64,000 nt of DNA from Streptacidiphilus jiangxiensis (lineage in GTDB: Bacteria > Actinomycetota > Actinomycetes > Streptomycetales > Streptomycetaceae). Made by a program: the position numbers and the translations under genes. Positions 32,928 to 42,253 of the stretch are shown here, piece after piece (position 1 is the stretch's first letter; each line of letters begins with the position of its first letter). The notes under the pieces were generated by a model. That model had not been told where the DNA came from. It saw nothing but the letters and a program-made list of their open reading frames with translations, and did not search any database. The DNA is taken from positions 124,001 to 188,000 of the forward strand of contig NZ_FOAZ01000003.1 of NCBI RefSeq assembly GCF_900109465.1. Reading direction: 5' to 3'.

Positions 32928-35351
32928 TCAGACTCGTCGGTCCCCCGGGTCGGCCGGCCGCTCGTCCCGGTAGTCGTAGGCGGTGTAGGGGTAGTTCGGC
33001 TGCTCGTAGGCGTACGCGGAGTGGTCCGCCCGGGCGGCCTCGGCCAGCCAGGAGTCGGCGAGCGGGGGGCCTGCCTGGTGCTGGGAGGGGATCGGGATGT
33101 TGGTCAGCTGCACGCCCGCGGTGTAGCCGGTGTAGCCGGCGACGGGTGCGCCGAGGCCGGTCGGGGCCTGGAGGGAGCCGTAGCGTTCCATGCGCTGCCA
33201 GCGCAGGCGCGCCCCCGCGACCGCGGTGACCGTGGACTGGATCACCACCAGGTACATCAACTGCCGGTAGACGAACTGCTGGAGCGGCAGGCTCCACAAC
33301 GGTCCCGGGCTCTCCCCGTCCAGGCGGAACGCGTACAGGCCCATCCCCAGCTGCAGCAGCATGAAGCCGAGCCAGAGGCCGATCACGTGCAGGGGGTCGA
33401 GGAAGACCAGTCCGTACAGCGCGAAGATGTCCACGACCGGTGCCAGCAGCGGCAGCAGCACCTGGAAGAGCAGCAGGTAACCGAGGCCGCGGCGACCCAG
33501 CTTGCCCGCCGGGCCCCGCTGGAGCATTGCACCGCGGTGCTTCCACATCGCCTGCATGGTGCCGTAGCACCACCGGTAGCGCTGCTTCCACAGGGCGCCG
33601 AGCGAGGCGGGAGCCTCGGTCCAGGCGACCGCGCCCTCCTCGTAGACGACGCGCCAGCCGTCGCGGCACAGCGCCATGGTGAGGTCGGTGTCCTCGGCGA
33701 GCGTGTCCTCCGCCAGGCCGCCGACGCGCATCAGGGCCTCCTTGCGGAAGCCGCCCACCGCGCCCGGGACCGTCGGCATGCACTCGGCCAGGTCGAACAG
33801 GCGCCGGTCGAGGTTGAAGCCGACCACGTACTCGATGTGCTGCCAGCGGCCCAGCAGGCCGCCTCGGTTGACCACCTTGGCGTTGCCGGAGACCGCGCCG
33901 ACCTCCGGGTCCGCGAACGGCTGGATCAGCTTGCGCACCGCGTCCGGCTCGAAGACGGTGTCGCCGTCGACCATCACCAGCAGGTCGAACGAGGAGTTGG
34001 CGATGCCCGTGTTGAGCGCGGACGGCTTGCCGCCGTTCTCCTTGCGGATCACCCGGACGCCCGGCAGGCCCAGCGACTCGGCGATGTCGGCCGTGCCGTC
34101 CGAGGAGCCGTCGTCCACGACGAGGATCTCCACCGGGTGGTCCTGGGCGACCAGCGAGCGGACGGCCGCCTCGATGCCGGCGCTCTCGTTGTAGGCGGGG
34201 ACGATGACGGTGGCCGGTTCGGTCACCGGCTCACCCCATCCGTGCTGGGCCATCCGCTTGTGCCGTCGCGCCGCGATGACGGAGACGACCGCGCGCAGCA
34301 CGCTCAGCACACCTGCGGCGATCATGAACCAGCCGATGACGGTCAGCAGCCAGTGGCTCAGCAGCAGCACCCAGATCAGGGCCAGGCCCATCCAGTGGTC
34401 CGTCGCGGACGCCTTGGTCATCGGCGCGGACAGGCCGGTCGTCGCGCTGACCGTGCCGACGGTCAGACCCTCCTGCTGGTACTCGGTCAGCAGCTGGTCC
34501 AGCGCGGCCACCGACTGCGAGCGGTCACCACCGGCGTCGTGCATCAGCACGACCTGACCGGCGGGCAGCTTCCTCGGGTTGACGCGGACACCTGGCACCG
34601 TGCCCGGAACCGCACCGTTGCTGATGATCTTCTCGACGCCCGGACGCTGCCAGTCCTCGGTGTCCTGCGTCGTCAGGACCGTCAGGTAGCCCTCGCGGCC
34701 GGCCTGCTGGATGGCTGTCCAGTCGGCGTCGTCGACGGAGTCGTTGCCGGAGGAGTAGGGCGGACGCAGCAGCGTCGTGGTGTCGCCGGTGGCGCCGGCG
34801 ATGGCCAACTGGGCCTCGCGCAGCTGCAGCGTGCGCTGCCAGGCCGGGATCAGGCCGAGGTTGGGGTGGGTGAACGTGTGCACGCCGAGCTCGTTGCCGT
34901 CGGCGACGATCTGCGCGGTCACACCCGGGTTGGCGGTGACGTTCTCACCGATGACGAAGAAGGTCGCGTGGACGCCGTGCTTGCGCAGCACCTCGAGGAT
35001 CTGCGGGGTCCACTGCGCGCTCGGGCCGTCGTCGAAGGTCAGCGCGACGGTGCCGGGCCGCGGCCGGGCCGTACGGGGCGCGCCACCCGCGCCGCCCTGC
35101 GGGGATATGACCGGGCCGCCGTTGCTCACCGCACTCGGCACCGCCCCCGACGGGCCCTGCACCATGCCGGCTCCGTCGGGCGTGCTGCCGAACATGTGCT
35201 GGGTGTAGCCCTCGATCAGCAGAGCCAGGGTGAGGGTGACCACGAGGGTGCCGAGCAGCAGCCAGTGGGTCCGCAGCGGGACCTGGCGGACCGCCCCGCG
35301 ACGGCCGCGACGCGCCCGGCCGGAGCGGGAGGGGGAGGAGTCCTTGCTCAT
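32928..35351 (-). CDS. bifunctional polysaccharide deacetylase / family 2 glycosyltransferase
   Basis: 807 residues. A basic N-terminus and one helix (about 28-48) export a CE4/NodB deacetylase domain (about 95-310). It has TFDDGPSAQWTP, HTFTHPN, LRPPYSSGND and LMHDAGGDRSQS. Two helices (about 340-390) bring the chain back. A cytoplasmic GT2 domain (about 400-650) follows with VPAYNES, VVDDGSSDGT, VMVDGDTVFEP, DTDLTM and the processive signature QRYRWCYG, like N-acetylglucosaminyl synthases. C-terminal helices form a channel. Polymer synthesis inside and deacetylation outside, as in PgaB/PgaC-like surface glucan, is inferred. The ATG shares a base with the stop of the small upstream gene (TGATG). 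Confidence 0.9.
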   Translation of the reverse strand: MSKDSSPSRSGRARRGRRGAVRQVPLRTHWLLLGTLVVTLTLALLIEGYTQHMFGSTPDGAGMVQGPSGAVPSAVSNGGPVISPQGGAGGAPRTARPRPGTVALTFDDGPSAQWTPQILEVLRKHGVHATFFVIGENVTANPGVTAQIVADGNELGVHTFTHPNLGLIPAWQRTLQLREAQLAIAGATGDTTTLLRPPYSSGNDSVDDADWTAIQQAGREGYLTVLTTQDTEDWQRPGVEKIISNGAVPGTVPGVRVNPRKLPAGQVVLMHDAGGDRSQSVAALDQLLTEYQQEGLTVGTVSATTGLSAPMTKASATDHWMGLALIWVLLLSHWLLTVIGWFMIAAGVLSVLRAVVSVIAARRHKRMAQHGWGEPVTEPATVIVPAYNESAGIEAAVRSLVAQDHPVEILVVDDGSSDGTADIAESLGLPGVRVIRKENGGKPSALNTGIANSSFDLLVMVDGDTVFEPDAVRKLIQPFADPEVGAVSGNAKVVNRGGLLGRWQHIEYVVGFNLDRRLFDLAECMPTVPGAVGGFRKEALMRVGGLAEDTLAEDTDLTMALCRDGWRVVYEEGAVAWTEAPASLGALWKQRYRWCYGTMQAMWKHRGAMLQRGPAGKLGRRGLGYLLLFQVLLPLLAPVVDIFALYGLVFLDPLHVIGLWLGFMLLQLGMGLYAFRLDGESPGPLWSLPLQQFVYRQLMYLVVIQSTVTAVAGARLRWQRMERYGSLQAPTGLGAPVAGYTGYTAGVQLTNIPIPSQHQAGPPLADSWLAEAARADHSAYAYEQPNYPYTAYDYRDERPADPGDRRV

Positions 35352-35887
35352 CAGAGGTGCGCTTTGGCCTTCTTGGTCGGGTGGTGCGAGGCCCCGGGCG
35401 GGGAGGCGGTGTGCGTGCTGTGGCCGTGGGTGACGCCCGGCCCGGGCTGGGTCGCTCCCGGGGTGGGCACCGCGGAGGTCGAGACGCCCGGCGTCGGGTT
35501 GGACCCGCCGGTGCCGGTGCCCGTGCCGACGGTCGTCCCGGTTCCGGTGCCGGTCCCGTTGGCGCCGCCCTGACCCGTGCCGTTCGCACCGGGGTGAGCC
35601 CCTGGATGCGTGTGCACGCCGTGGCCCTGGCTCTGGCTCGACTGGGGCGGGGCGGGGAGCGGGAGGAAGGGGCTGTTGATGGTCGGGCCGCCGAGCAGCG
35701 TGCTCACCAGGAGCCCGACATACCCGATCGCGGGCACGACGAGGATCCGACCGATCCGCCGGACCCGCCGCTGTCGACGCCCGCTCGCGTCGACGAAGAC
35801 CGGACGTTCCGGTACCCGCCGATCGGGGGGTACCGGCACCATCTCGACCGTCTCGTCGGCCGCCGTCGAACCCGTCTGCACGAGCAC
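35351..35887 (-). CDS. small single-pass membrane protein with Gly/Thr-rich tail, partner of the synthase
   Basis: 178 residues. A cytoplasmic start with RRQRRVRRIGR, one helix (about 48-65) and an external tail. The tail has His-rich, Gly/Thr-rich (GTGTGTGTTVGTGTG) and Pro-rich low-complexity segments. No domain is recognised. Its stop overlaps the start of the deacetylase/glycosyltransferase gene, so it is co-translated and probably works with it as an anchor or cell-wall tether. The His-rich ends (GHGVHTHPGAH, HGHSTH) might bind metal. Confidence 0.65.
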   Translation of the reverse strand: MLVQTGSTAADETVEMVPVPPDRRVPERPVFVDASGRRQRRVRRIGRILVVPAIGYVGLLVSTLLGGPTINSPFLPLPAPPQSSQSQGHGVHTHPGAHPGANGTGQGGANGTGTGTGTTVGTGTGTGGSNPTPGVSTSAVPTPGATQPGPGVTHGHSTHTASPPGASHHPTKKAKAHL

Positions 35888-36012
35888 GGACCCTAGCGTT
35901 CCCGGGGCCGTTTGACCACGCTTGGCCGTCTCGGCCCGAGGAACGAGACCGGGCCGTCATCCCCCTGACCGGTGGGACGACGACCCGAAGAACGGCGGGG
36001 ATCCCGCCGGTG

Positions 36013-37599
36013 TCACACGACCGTCACGGGAGCGGCGGGCGTCGACTCCGTGCCCCGCTCCCCCTCCGCCTCGGCACTCTCCTCCGCGATGACCGCCGGG
36101 ACGCCCCGCAGGCGGCCGACCACCAGGCCCGTGCCGAGCAGCAGCACCACGCCGCCCGCTGCGACGACGGCGTGGAAGCCGTCGACGAACGCGTGCTGGG
36201 ACGCCGCCGTCAGCACGTGCCCGAGCGGTGCCGGGAGCGTGTGCGCCGCCGCGACCGCGCCACCGATCGACTCGTGCGCGGCGGACTCCGCCTGCGCCCC
36301 GATCCCCGCCGGAGGCGTCATCCGGTTCCGGTAGACCGCCGTCAGCAGGCTGCCCAGCACCGCGATCCCGAGTGCGCCGCCCAGCTCCGTCGCGGTCGAC
36401 TCCACGGCGCTCGCCGCGCCGGCCCGCTCCTTGGGCGCGCTCGCCAGCATCGTGTCGCCGCCGATCCCGAAGACCAGACCGATGCCCAGACCGGAGACGA
36501 ACATGACCGCGCCCATCACCCAGTAATCCGTGGCCACGCCCACCAGCAGGTAGCCGAAGCAGGACACCGCCATCAGCACCAGCCCGAGGCCGACGGCCCT
36601 GGCCCGGCCCAGCGCCTTCACCGCGACCGGGCAGAGCGGACCCGTCACCATCGCCCCGAGCGGACCGAGCAGCAGGGCGAAGCCGGTGCCCATCGGCGAG
36701 TAGCCGCGCACGTCCTGGAAGTAGAGCGAGGCGGCGAGCGACTGCGCGGCGAGGGCGAAGATGCTGAGCGTGTTCGCGGCGATCGCCCCGGAGAAGCCGC
36801 GGCTGCGCAGCAGGTCCACGTCGACCAGGGGGTTCGCGACGCGACGCTGACGCAGCACGAAGCCCGTCAGCAGCACGACGCCGAGCGCGGCGGCGATCCA
36901 CACCGCGGGCCGGTCCAGCCCGTCCCGGGCGGCGGTCTTCAGCGCGTAGACGGTCGCGACCATGCCCAGGCAGGAGAGCGGCACGCTGCGCCAGTCGATC
37001 CGGCCCGGGTTCGGGTTGCGGGACTCCACCAGCACGAAGCCGCCCACGGCCAGGACCAGCGCCATCACCGGAACGTTGATCAGGAAGACCGAGCCCCACC
37101 AGAAGTGGTCCAGCAGCGGCCCGCCGACGACCGGCCCCAGCGCGAAGCCGGCGGCGCCGACGCCCCCGGCGATCCCCATCGCCATGGTGCGCTCCTTCGG
37201 GTCGGTGAAGGCGTTGCGCACCAGCGACAGCGTCGACGGCATCAGCGTCGCCCCCGCGACGCCCTGCAGTGCCCGGGCCGCGATCAGCCAGCCGGCGCTG
37301 GGCGCCTCGGCGGTCAGCGCGGAGGCCAACGCGAAGCCGGCTCCGCCGAGGAGCAGCAGCCGCTTGCGTCCGAAACGGTCGCCGAGCGATCCCATGACGA
37401 TCACCAGCCCGCCGAGGGCGAAGCCGTAGGCGTCGGCGATCCACAGCAGCTGGGTGCTGCTCGGGTCCATGTCCCGCACCAGGTGCGGGAAGGCGAGGTT
37501 GACGACGGTGTTGTCGATCCCGAGGACGAGGGATGCGACGCAGCAGATCGCGAGCGTGCCCCACTTGCGGGCGGCGGAGAGGTTCCGTGTGGAGGTCAT
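36013..37599 (-). CDS. DHA2-family (EmrB/QacA) drug MFS exporter, 14 helices
   Basis: 528 residues with 14 predicted helices. Helix 1 has LVLGIDNTVVNLAFPHL, with the acidic residue of the DHA2 family. Motif A is GSLGDRFGRKRLLL, then ARALQGVAGATLMPSTLSLV and motif C GFALGPVVGG. These proteins export cationic or amphipathic drugs with proton antiport. ATG 37599 starts the normal N-terminus; upstream codons in frame belong to the intergenic repeat. No regulator sits next to it apart from the AfsR-like gene behind the repeat. Confidence 0.9.
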   Translation of the reverse strand: MTSTRNLSAARKWGTLAICCVASLVLGIDNTVVNLAFPHLVRDMDPSSTQLLWIADAYGFALGGLVIVMGSLGDRFGRKRLLLLGGAGFALASALTAEAPSAGWLIAARALQGVAGATLMPSTLSLVRNAFTDPKERTMAMGIAGGVGAAGFALGPVVGGPLLDHFWWGSVFLINVPVMALVLAVGGFVLVESRNPNPGRIDWRSVPLSCLGMVATVYALKTAARDGLDRPAVWIAAALGVVLLTGFVLRQRRVANPLVDVDLLRSRGFSGAIAANTLSIFALAAQSLAASLYFQDVRGYSPMGTGFALLLGPLGAMVTGPLCPVAVKALGRARAVGLGLVLMAVSCFGYLLVGVATDYWVMGAVMFVSGLGIGLVFGIGGDTMLASAPKERAGAASAVESTATELGGALGIAVLGSLLTAVYRNRMTPPAGIGAQAESAAHESIGGAVAAAHTLPAPLGHVLTAASQHAFVDGFHAVVAAGGVVLLLGTGLVVGRLRGVPAVIAEESAEAEGERGTESTPAAPVTVV

Positions 37600-37650
37600 G
37601 CCCCTACGCTCGCGGTCGCCACGCACCGCGCACTGACCGGACGCTGACCG

Positions 37651-37860
37651 CACCACCCCAGGGGCGCGAGGCTCTGCTGATGTGCGGCTCCGCCGCGCGG
37701 GCGCGAGTGGGTCGGTGACGCTCCCGCATGCGGTTGCACCACCCCAGGGGCGCGAGGCTCTGCGCGAGCAACCACCCTGCGCGGATGGCCCTGGTCGTTC
37801 GGTCTGCCTGCTGCGTGGGTGGCTTGTCGCGCAGTTCCCCGGGCCCCCGGGTAGTGCAAC
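37651..37860. repeat. intergenic stem-loop repeat, copy 1, with a solo half copy
   Basis: The full element (37733-37860) has terminal arms GTTGCAC and GTGCAAC and inner arms CTGCGCGA/TCGCGCAG and CCACCC/GGGTGG. Read on the minus strand it begins with the TAG stop codon of the AfsR-like gene followed by TTGCAC. A partial left end (CACCACCCCAGGGGCGCGAG) is repeated at 37651-37670. The other copies are at 58727-58852 and 63903-64000. A role as terminator is likely. Confidence 0.75.
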
Positions 37861-40800
37861 TACAGGTCGGCCGTCACCAGGTCCGTCACGAAGGCGACCG
37901 CTTCCCGGGGGTTGCGGGCGGCGCCGCGGGTGAAGGCGGGGTTGGTCGGGGCGGGGTTCGGGCGGGGTGCCAGGACCGAGGCCGTGCCGAGCAGCTCCGC
38001 CGCCAGGTCGGCCTCGCCCTCCAGCAGCGCCAGCTCCGCGAGCACGGTGGCCAGCTCGCCGTAGGTGGGCAGGTTCCGGCCGCCGCGCAGGATCGACTCG
38101 ACCTCGCGCAGGCGGGCGCGGACCGCGGCGGCGCGGGACTGCGCGAGATCGACGCGGGCGAGCTCCAACTGCACCGACGCCTGGATGCCCTCGCCGCTGG
38201 ACCAGCCGACCAGTCGGCTGGCCAGGGCCTGCGCGCACAGCTCCTCGGCCTGCGCGAACGCGCCCCGGCGGCGGGCGACCTGGGCCAGGCCCAGCCGCGC
38301 GGAGGCGAGGTTGTCGCTGACGCCGAAGGGTTCGACCAGCGCGACCGCACGCCGCAGGTCCGCCTCCGCCGAGGCCAGATCACCCGCCTGCAGGCTCAGC
38401 TCGGAGCGGCTCCACAGCAGTTCGGCCATGTCCTCCGGCGAGTCCAGCTCGGCGGCGAGCTCCAGCGCCCGGTCGGTGTGCACGGAGGCGCCGGACCGGT
38501 CGCCCTGGCGGCCTCGGGCGCGGGCCAGCTCCATCAGGGACATCACCATGCCCCACCGGTCGCCCTCCTGCTCGAAGCCCTGGAGGCCCTGTGTCAGCTC
38601 CCGCTCGGCGGAGGCCGCGTCGGCATGGAGGAACCAGTGCTGGAAGGCGAGGCCGAAGTGGAGCAACGCCCGGTACCAGGGATCGGTCAGAAGCTCGTCG
38701 GCGAGCCGGTTCTGTTCGACCATCGAGACGTCGTCCGGGACGCCGACGAACGGCGCCCACAGCACCACCAGGAACGGGAACCGCAGCGGGTGCTCGAACA
38801 TCAGCCGGTCCATCACCGGGCGACAGGTCTCGATGTAGCCGATCAGCTCCGGGGTGTCCATGCCGCCGGAGATCGCGGCCAGGACCGCCAGCGCGAACTG
38901 CTGCTCGCGCCCCGGCGGCACCTCGCCGCCGATCGCCGCGAGCAGCCGCTGCGCGGGGACGCGGCCCTCGGTGCGCAGACCGCGCAGCATCCAGTAGCTG
39001 GACAGGCAGGCCAGCAGGTCCAGGGCCCGGTCGGTGTCGGTGGCGGTGGCGTGGCGCAGGGCGGCGTTGAGGTTGTCGTGGTCGGCGGCGAGCAGGGCGA
39101 GCCAGTCGAGCTGGTCGGCGGTGCGCAGCAGCGGCTCGGCAGTCTCGGCCAGACGCAGGAAGTGGTCCAGGTGGACGTCGGCGCGTTCACGCTGCTCGTC
39201 GGCGGCGGCGAGCTGATCGGCGGCGTAGGCGCGGACTGTCTCCAGCATCCGGTAGCGCATCTCGCCGACGCTGTCCGGCTGGTACGCGACGACGAGGGAC
39301 TTGTCGACGAGCGCACCGAGCAGGTCCAGCGTCTCCGGCCCCGTCCCGCAGACCGCCTCGGCGGCGGGGAGCGACCAGCCGCCGGCGAAGACGGAGACCC
39401 GGCGCAGCATCGTCCGCTCGGCCTCGGGCAACAGGTCCCAGCTCCAGGCGACGACGGCCCTCAGGGTCTGCTGGCGCGGTTGGGCGGTCCGGCTGCCCCC
39501 GGTGAGCAGGCGGAACCGGTCGTCGAGTCGGTCGGCGATCTGGCGCGGGGTCAGCAGCCGCAGGCGCGCCGCCGCGAGCTCGATGGCGAGCGGCAGGCCG
39601 TCGAGGCGGCGGCAGATCTCGGCGACGGCGGCCGCGTCGTCGGGGGCCTGCGTCCGCGGGTCGAACCCGGGACGCACCGCCGCCGCGCGCTCGGCGAAGA
39701 GCCGCAGCGCCTCGGGACCGGGCAGCGGCTCCAACGGGCGGACGTGCTCGCCGGGCACGGCGAGCGGCTCGCGACTGGTGGCCAGGATGCGCAGCTGCGG
39801 GCACGCGAGCAGCAGGCGCTCGGCGAGGGCCGCTGCCTCGGCGACGATCTGCTCGCAGTTGTCGAGCACGAGCAACAGCTCGCCGCGGCGGGCGAGCGCG
39901 GGCGCGAGCCGGTCGGCGGCGTCACCCCCGCCCGGGCCGGCGGCGGCGAGCACGCCCGCCTCGCGCACACCCAGTGCGCCCAGCAGTGCGGCGTCGAGCG
40001 TCGCCGCATCGACGACGCGGGACAGGTCGGCGAAGCAGGCGCCTCCGGCACCGGGGTGCCGGGCGGCGGTCTCCAGCGCGAGCCTGGTCTTGCCGGTCCC
40101 GCCCGGCCCGGTCAGCGTCACCAGCCGGCCGTGCGCGAGCGCGGCCGCGAGCCCGTCGATGTCGGCCTCCCGACCGACGAAGCTGGTCAGCGGCCTGGGG
40201 AGGACGATCGGGACCTCGACGACACCAAGATCACCAAATGCGTCACGTGGAACATTTGACGATCTTGGTCCGCCCTCGACGCTCGCGGGGGCGTGGTCGG
40301 CGTCGAAGCCGGGGCTGGAGGCGCCGGCGCCTGCGCCTGCGGCGGCACCCGGGTCGGGGCCGCCGACGGCAGAGCCGGGCGCGCCCGCGGCCCCACGGCC
40401 GCCCAAGCCCTGCCGAAGCCCAGAACCGGGGGCCGCAGCACCAGGCGCGCCGAAGGCCGCGCCAGGGCCGCCGCCCGGTGCCGCGGATCCCGCCAGGCCA
40501 GGCGCGCCGAAGGCCGCGCCGGGGCCGGCGCCCGGAGCGGCGTCCGGCCCGGCTGCGCCCGCGGCCGCGCCCGCGTCGCGGCGCGGAGCGCGCAGCGTGG
40601 GGTCCGCGCGGAGGATGGAGAGGTGGAGGTCGGCGAGCTCCGGGCTCGGGTCCGCGCCGAGGGAGTCGGCGAGGGTCTCGCGGAGGGCCGCGAACGCGGC
40701 CAACGCGTCCGAGGGGCGGTCGGCGGCGTAGAGGGCGCGCATCAGCAGGGCCGTCAGCGGTTCCCGCAGCGGCTCCTCCGCCACCGCTGACCGCAGCTCC

Positions 40801-41354
40801 GCGATCAGCTCGCGGGCGCGGCCCAGTGCCAGCCCGGCCTCCGCGCGGGCCTCGACCGCGGTCAGCCGCAGCTCCGCGAGGCGGACCACCTGACCGGCCG
40901 CGAACGGCGCGCCGCCCACGTCGGAGAGCGGTTCGCCGCGCCACAGACCGAGCGCCGCGGTCAGCGCGGTGAAGGCCTGCGCCGCGTCCGTGCGGGCGAG
41001 CGCGGCCTCGCCGTCGGCGACCAGGCGGGAGAAGGCGTGCGCGTCCACCTCGTCAGGCGCGGTCAGCGCCCGGTAGCCGCCGGGGCCGCCCTCGATGCCG
41101 ACGCCGACCGGCCGCAGCGTCGTGCGCAGCCGGGAGACCTGCGACTGCAGGGCGTTGCCGACGTTGCCGGGCGGCTCCTCCCCGTACAGGCCGTCGATCA
41201 GCCGCTCGGTGGTGACCGTCCGGCCCGCGTCCAGCAGCAACAGCGCCAGCAGCGCGCGGCGGCCGGGGCCGCCGAGCGGAAGCTCGCCGCCGTCGTCGGT
41301 CCAGGCCTGGGTCGTCCCGAGAATGCCGAATCTCACCTGGCGATTCTGACCCAT
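37860..41354 (-). CDS. AfsR-like SARP regulator with NB-ARC ATPase and TPR-like domains
   Basis: 1164 residues. An OmpR-type DNA-binding domain (about 7-95) and BTAD domain (about 100-250) are followed by a low-complexity Gly/Ala/Pro linker (about 260-365). This contains GPGAAFGAPG twice. Then comes LTSFVGRE, an NB-ARC ATPase with P-loop GPGGTGKTR near 415, Walker B LLLVLDNCEQ and ILATSREPL. A long helical TPR-like C-terminus follows. Such proteins activate antibiotic clusters. Start is uncertain: ATG 41354 is used, while GTG 41336 gives the classic MRFGILG beginning. The gene runs divergently from the HAD gene. A 46-bp palindrome lies in the linker-coding part. Confidence 0.9.
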   Translation of the reverse strand: MGQNRQVRFGILGTTQAWTDDGGELPLGGPGRRALLALLLLDAGRTVTTERLIDGLYGEEPPGNVGNALQSQVSRLRTTLRPVGVGIEGGPGGYRALTAPDEVDAHAFSRLVADGEAALARTDAAQAFTALTAALGLWRGEPLSDVGGAPFAAGQVVRLAELRLTAVEARAEAGLALGRARELIAELRSAVAEEPLREPLTALLMRALYAADRPSDALAAFAALRETLADSLGADPSPELADLHLSILRADPTLRAPRRDAGAAAGAAGPDAAPGAGPGAAFGAPGLAGSAAPGGGPGAAFGAPGAAAPGSGLRQGLGGRGAAGAPGSAVGGPDPGAAAGAGAGASSPGFDADHAPASVEGGPRSSNVPRDAFGDLGVVEVPIVLPRPLTSFVGREADIDGLAAALAHGRLVTLTGPGGTGKTRLALETAARHPGAGGACFADLSRVVDAATLDAALLGALGVREAGVLAAAGPGGGDAADRLAPALARRGELLLVLDNCEQIVAEAAALAERLLLACPQLRILATSREPLAVPGEHVRPLEPLPGPEALRLFAERAAAVRPGFDPRTQAPDDAAAVAEICRRLDGLPLAIELAAARLRLLTPRQIADRLDDRFRLLTGGSRTAQPRQQTLRAVVAWSWDLLPEAERTMLRRVSVFAGGWSLPAAEAVCGTGPETLDLLGALVDKSLVVAYQPDSVGEMRYRMLETVRAYAADQLAAADEQRERADVHLDHFLRLAETAEPLLRTADQLDWLALLAADHDNLNAALRHATATDTDRALDLLACLSSYWMLRGLRTEGRVPAQRLLAAIGGEVPPGREQQFALAVLAAISGGMDTPELIGYIETCRPVMDRLMFEHPLRFPFLVVLWAPFVGVPDDVSMVEQNRLADELLTDPWYRALLHFGLAFQHWFLHADAASAERELTQGLQGFEQEGDRWGMVMSLMELARARGRQGDRSGASVHTDRALELAAELDSPEDMAELLWSRSELSLQAGDLASAEADLRRAVALVEPFGVSDNLASARLGLAQVARRRGAFAQAEELCAQALASRLVGWSSGEGIQASVQLELARVDLAQSRAAAVRARLREVESILRGGRNLPTYGELATVLAELALLEGEADLAAELLGTASVLAPRPNPAPTNPAFTRGAARNPREAVAFVTDLVTADL
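40224..40269. repeat. 46-bp imperfect palindrome inside the AfsR-like gene
   Basis: Arms ACCAAGATC-AC-CAAATG (40224-40240) and CATTTG-AC-GATCTTGGT (40253-40269) match at 15 of 17 positions around a 12-base centre containing CACGTG. It is far more AT-rich than the flanking coding DNA. It encodes the linker just before LPRPLTSFVGRE (residues ~362-377). Confidence 0.85.
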
Positions 41355-41437
41355 CGTCGGGCGGGCATGCGGCGATTCGATCACCGAAAGTGCGACGAAT
41401 GCGCGGGCGGGGACGACCGGGATGTGAGGATGTACCC

Positions 41438-42241
41438 GTGATCCCCACCCTCATCGCCACCGATCTCGACGGCACGCTGCTGCGCGGCGACGGCACCGTC
41501 TCCGCCCGTACCGAAGAGGCGCTGCGCCGAGCGGAGGAGGCGGGCGTCTGCATCGTCTTCGTCACCGGACGCCCGCCGCGCTGGATGGGCGCGGTCACCA
41601 AGGCGATCGGCCCGCACGGGATCGCCATCTGCTCCAACGGCGGCGCGCTCTACGACGTGCGACGGCAAGAGCTGCTGGAGACCTACCCCATGCGCGCGGA
41701 CGACGCCCTCGTCGCGGTGCTGGCGCTGCGCGCCGCCCTGCCCGAGGTGAGCTTCGCCTTCGAGTACCCGAACGGGTTCTCCCACGAGCCCGCCTACCCG
41801 CGCACCCTGTGGGACATGGACGCGGCCGACGAGGTCGCTCCGGCCGAGGAGATCCTCGCGGGCCCGGCCGGCCACCAGGTCTTCAAGCTGCTGGCGAAGC
41901 ACCCGAGCCTGGACCCCGACGAGTTCCTGCGGCTCGGCCGCGAGCTGGTGGGCGAGTACGGCGAGGTGACCCGCTCCGCCGCGGTGGCGATGCTGGAGAT
42001 CAGCGCGCCCGGCGTCAGCAAGGCGAGCGCGCTCGCGCGCTGGTGCGCGGAGCGGGAGATCCCGGCCGAGCACGTGGTCGCCATCGGCGACATGCCCAAC
42101 GACCTGCCGATGCTGGCCTGGGCCGGCACCGCCTACGCGGTCGCCAACGCGCACCCGGAGGTGCTGGCGGCGACCTCCCGCCACACCGCCGGCCACGAGG
42201 ACGACGGTGTCGCGCAGGTCATCGAGTCGCTGCTGGACTGA
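41438..42241 (+). CDS. Cof-type HAD family phosphatase
   Basis: 267 residues. Motif I is ATDLDGTLLRGDG at the start, motif II is VFVTGRPPRWM, motif III is the Lys in GVSKASALARW, and motif IV is IGDMPNDLPMLAWAG. The C2 cap lies between. It resembles the protein at 17070-17885, including AVANAHPEV near the end, so the two are paralogues. GTG 41438 has GAGGA upstream. It is divergent from the AfsR-like gene with only 83 bases between starts. Substrate unknown. Confidence 0.88.
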   Translation: MIPTLIATDLDGTLLRGDGTVSARTEEALRRAEEAGVCIVFVTGRPPRWMGAVTKAIGPHGIAICSNGGALYDVRRQELLETYPMRADDALVAVLALRAALPEVSFAFEYPNGFSHEPAYPRTLWDMDAADEVAPAEEILAGPAGHQVFKLLAKHPSLDPDEFLRLGRELVGEYGEVTRSAAVAMLEISAPGVSKASALARWCAEREIPAEHVVAIGDMPNDLPMLAWAGTAYAVANAHPEVLAATSRHTAGHEDDGVAQVIESLLD

Positions 42242-42253
42242 ACACGGGCTCCG

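Noticed and set aside
32040-35573. Long plus-strand frame of 1177 codons
   Set aside because: It is the antisense of the LLM oxidoreductase and the deacetylase/glycosyltransferase, with no recognisable domain.
40224-40269. Palindrome as frameshift or gene break in the AfsR-like gene
   Set aside because: The frame continues through it and both flanking domains are intact in one frame.
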